Positions 6,075-6,242 of a DNA stretch of 6,242 nucleotides are shown piece after piece. The notes beneath the pieces are model-generated. The model was not told where the DNA came from and ran no database searches. It saw only the letters and a program-made list of their open reading frames with translations. Source of the stretch: Chloroflexota bacterium (GTDB taxonomy: Bacteria > Chloroflexota > Anaerolineae > B4-G1). A program made the translations under genes and the position numbers. How positions within the stretch are numbered: position 1 is the stretch's first letter; each line of letters opens with the position of its first letter. The stretch covers positions 1 to 6,242 of the forward strand of contig QMOC01000165.1 of NCBI GenBank assembly GCA_003648085.1, given 5' to 3'.

Positions 6075-6242
6075 TCATTCAATCTTTCCCTGGACCTGGG
6101 CTGTCCTCCCATCCAGTGAAGCCCAGAACGCCTCCAGGCTTTCAGCCTGCACTGCCTCCATCACCAATCCTTGCAGCAGAGCCTGGTCCTCGATCTCCTG
6201 GAGTCTCTCCATCAGTGCTCTGGTCGCCTTTTCCTCTGAGAG
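6075..6242 (-). CDS. C-terminal end of an unidentified protein (partial)
   Basis: Reading from the window edge on the minus strand, a frame is open for 55 codons and stops at TGA (6075-6077). The upstream part lies outside the window. The visible residues are charged and helical-looking: a Glu/Arg-rich stretch (MERLQEIEDQALLQGLV, about 11-27), then MEAVQAESLEAFWASLDG (about 28-45) and a short polar tail. The pattern (an 'L..I.D...L..L...A..A.SLEAF'-like helix pair) is reminiscent of the C-terminal tails of Rpn/PD-(D/E)XK transposase-like nucleases, but the piece is too short to identify. No membrane segment or catalytic motif is visible. The stop is 57 bases upstream of the chosen yvcK start, or 21 bases from the earliest alternative, so the two could share a transcript. 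Confidence 0.5.
   Translation of the reverse strand, partial: LSEEKATRALMERLQEIEDQALLQGLVMEAVQAESLEAFWASLDGRTAQVQGKIE

Overview
The window looks like a piece of a moderately GC-rich bacterial chromosome in which every supportable gene lies on the minus strand. In transcription order (right to left) it holds: the last 55 codons of an unidentified gene, a membrane-anchored YvcK/CofD-like protein, gap (glyceraldehyde-3-phosphate dehydrogenase), a fused nucleotidyltransferase-HEPN protein, pgk (phosphoglycerate kinase), tpiA (triosephosphate isomerase), and a multi-pass membrane protein with an HExxH motif. The N-terminally membrane-anchored YvcK and the gap-pgk-tpiA clustering suggest Chloroflexota or a related Gram-negative or monoderm lineage. 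That placement comes from family resemblance only and is tentative.

Layout: 6075-6242 is the 3' end of an unknown gene. 4755-6017 (or up to 6053) is yvcK. A 50-base gap carrying a strong Shine-Dalgarno leads into gap (3679-4704). The gap-to-next-gene spacer holds a perfect 12-bp inverted repeat whose loop contains 7-bp tandem repeats. The nucleotidyltransferase-HEPN gene (2770-3606) follows and overlaps the start of pgk (1620-2792) by 23 bases. tpiA (841-1611) follows pgk after 8 bases, and the membrane protein (73-825) follows tpiA after 15 bases. Positions 1-72 are non-coding and hold GC-rich inverted repeats that may be a terminator.

How the genes fit together: TpiA interconverts the triose phosphates, GapDH oxidises glyceraldehyde-3-phosphate to 1,3-bisphosphoglycerate, and Pgk makes ATP from that product. 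These are three consecutive steps of glycolysis/gluconeogenesis. YvcK homologues are needed for growth on gluconeogenic carbon sources and for cell-wall homeostasis in Bacillus, so a YvcK gene directly upstream of gap is a sensible partner. The tight spacing and common strand point to one operon.

The oddest element is the nucleotidyltransferase-HEPN gene between gap and pgk. Its G+C is visibly lower than its neighbours' (about 56% versus about 66-68% in hand-counted sample lines), it has a repeat-bearing spacer on its upstream side, and its reading frame runs over the pgk ribosome binding site. It looks like an insertion into a core glycolytic operon that is now translationally tied to pgk. 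I see no CRISPR array, tRNA, rRNA or insertion sequence.
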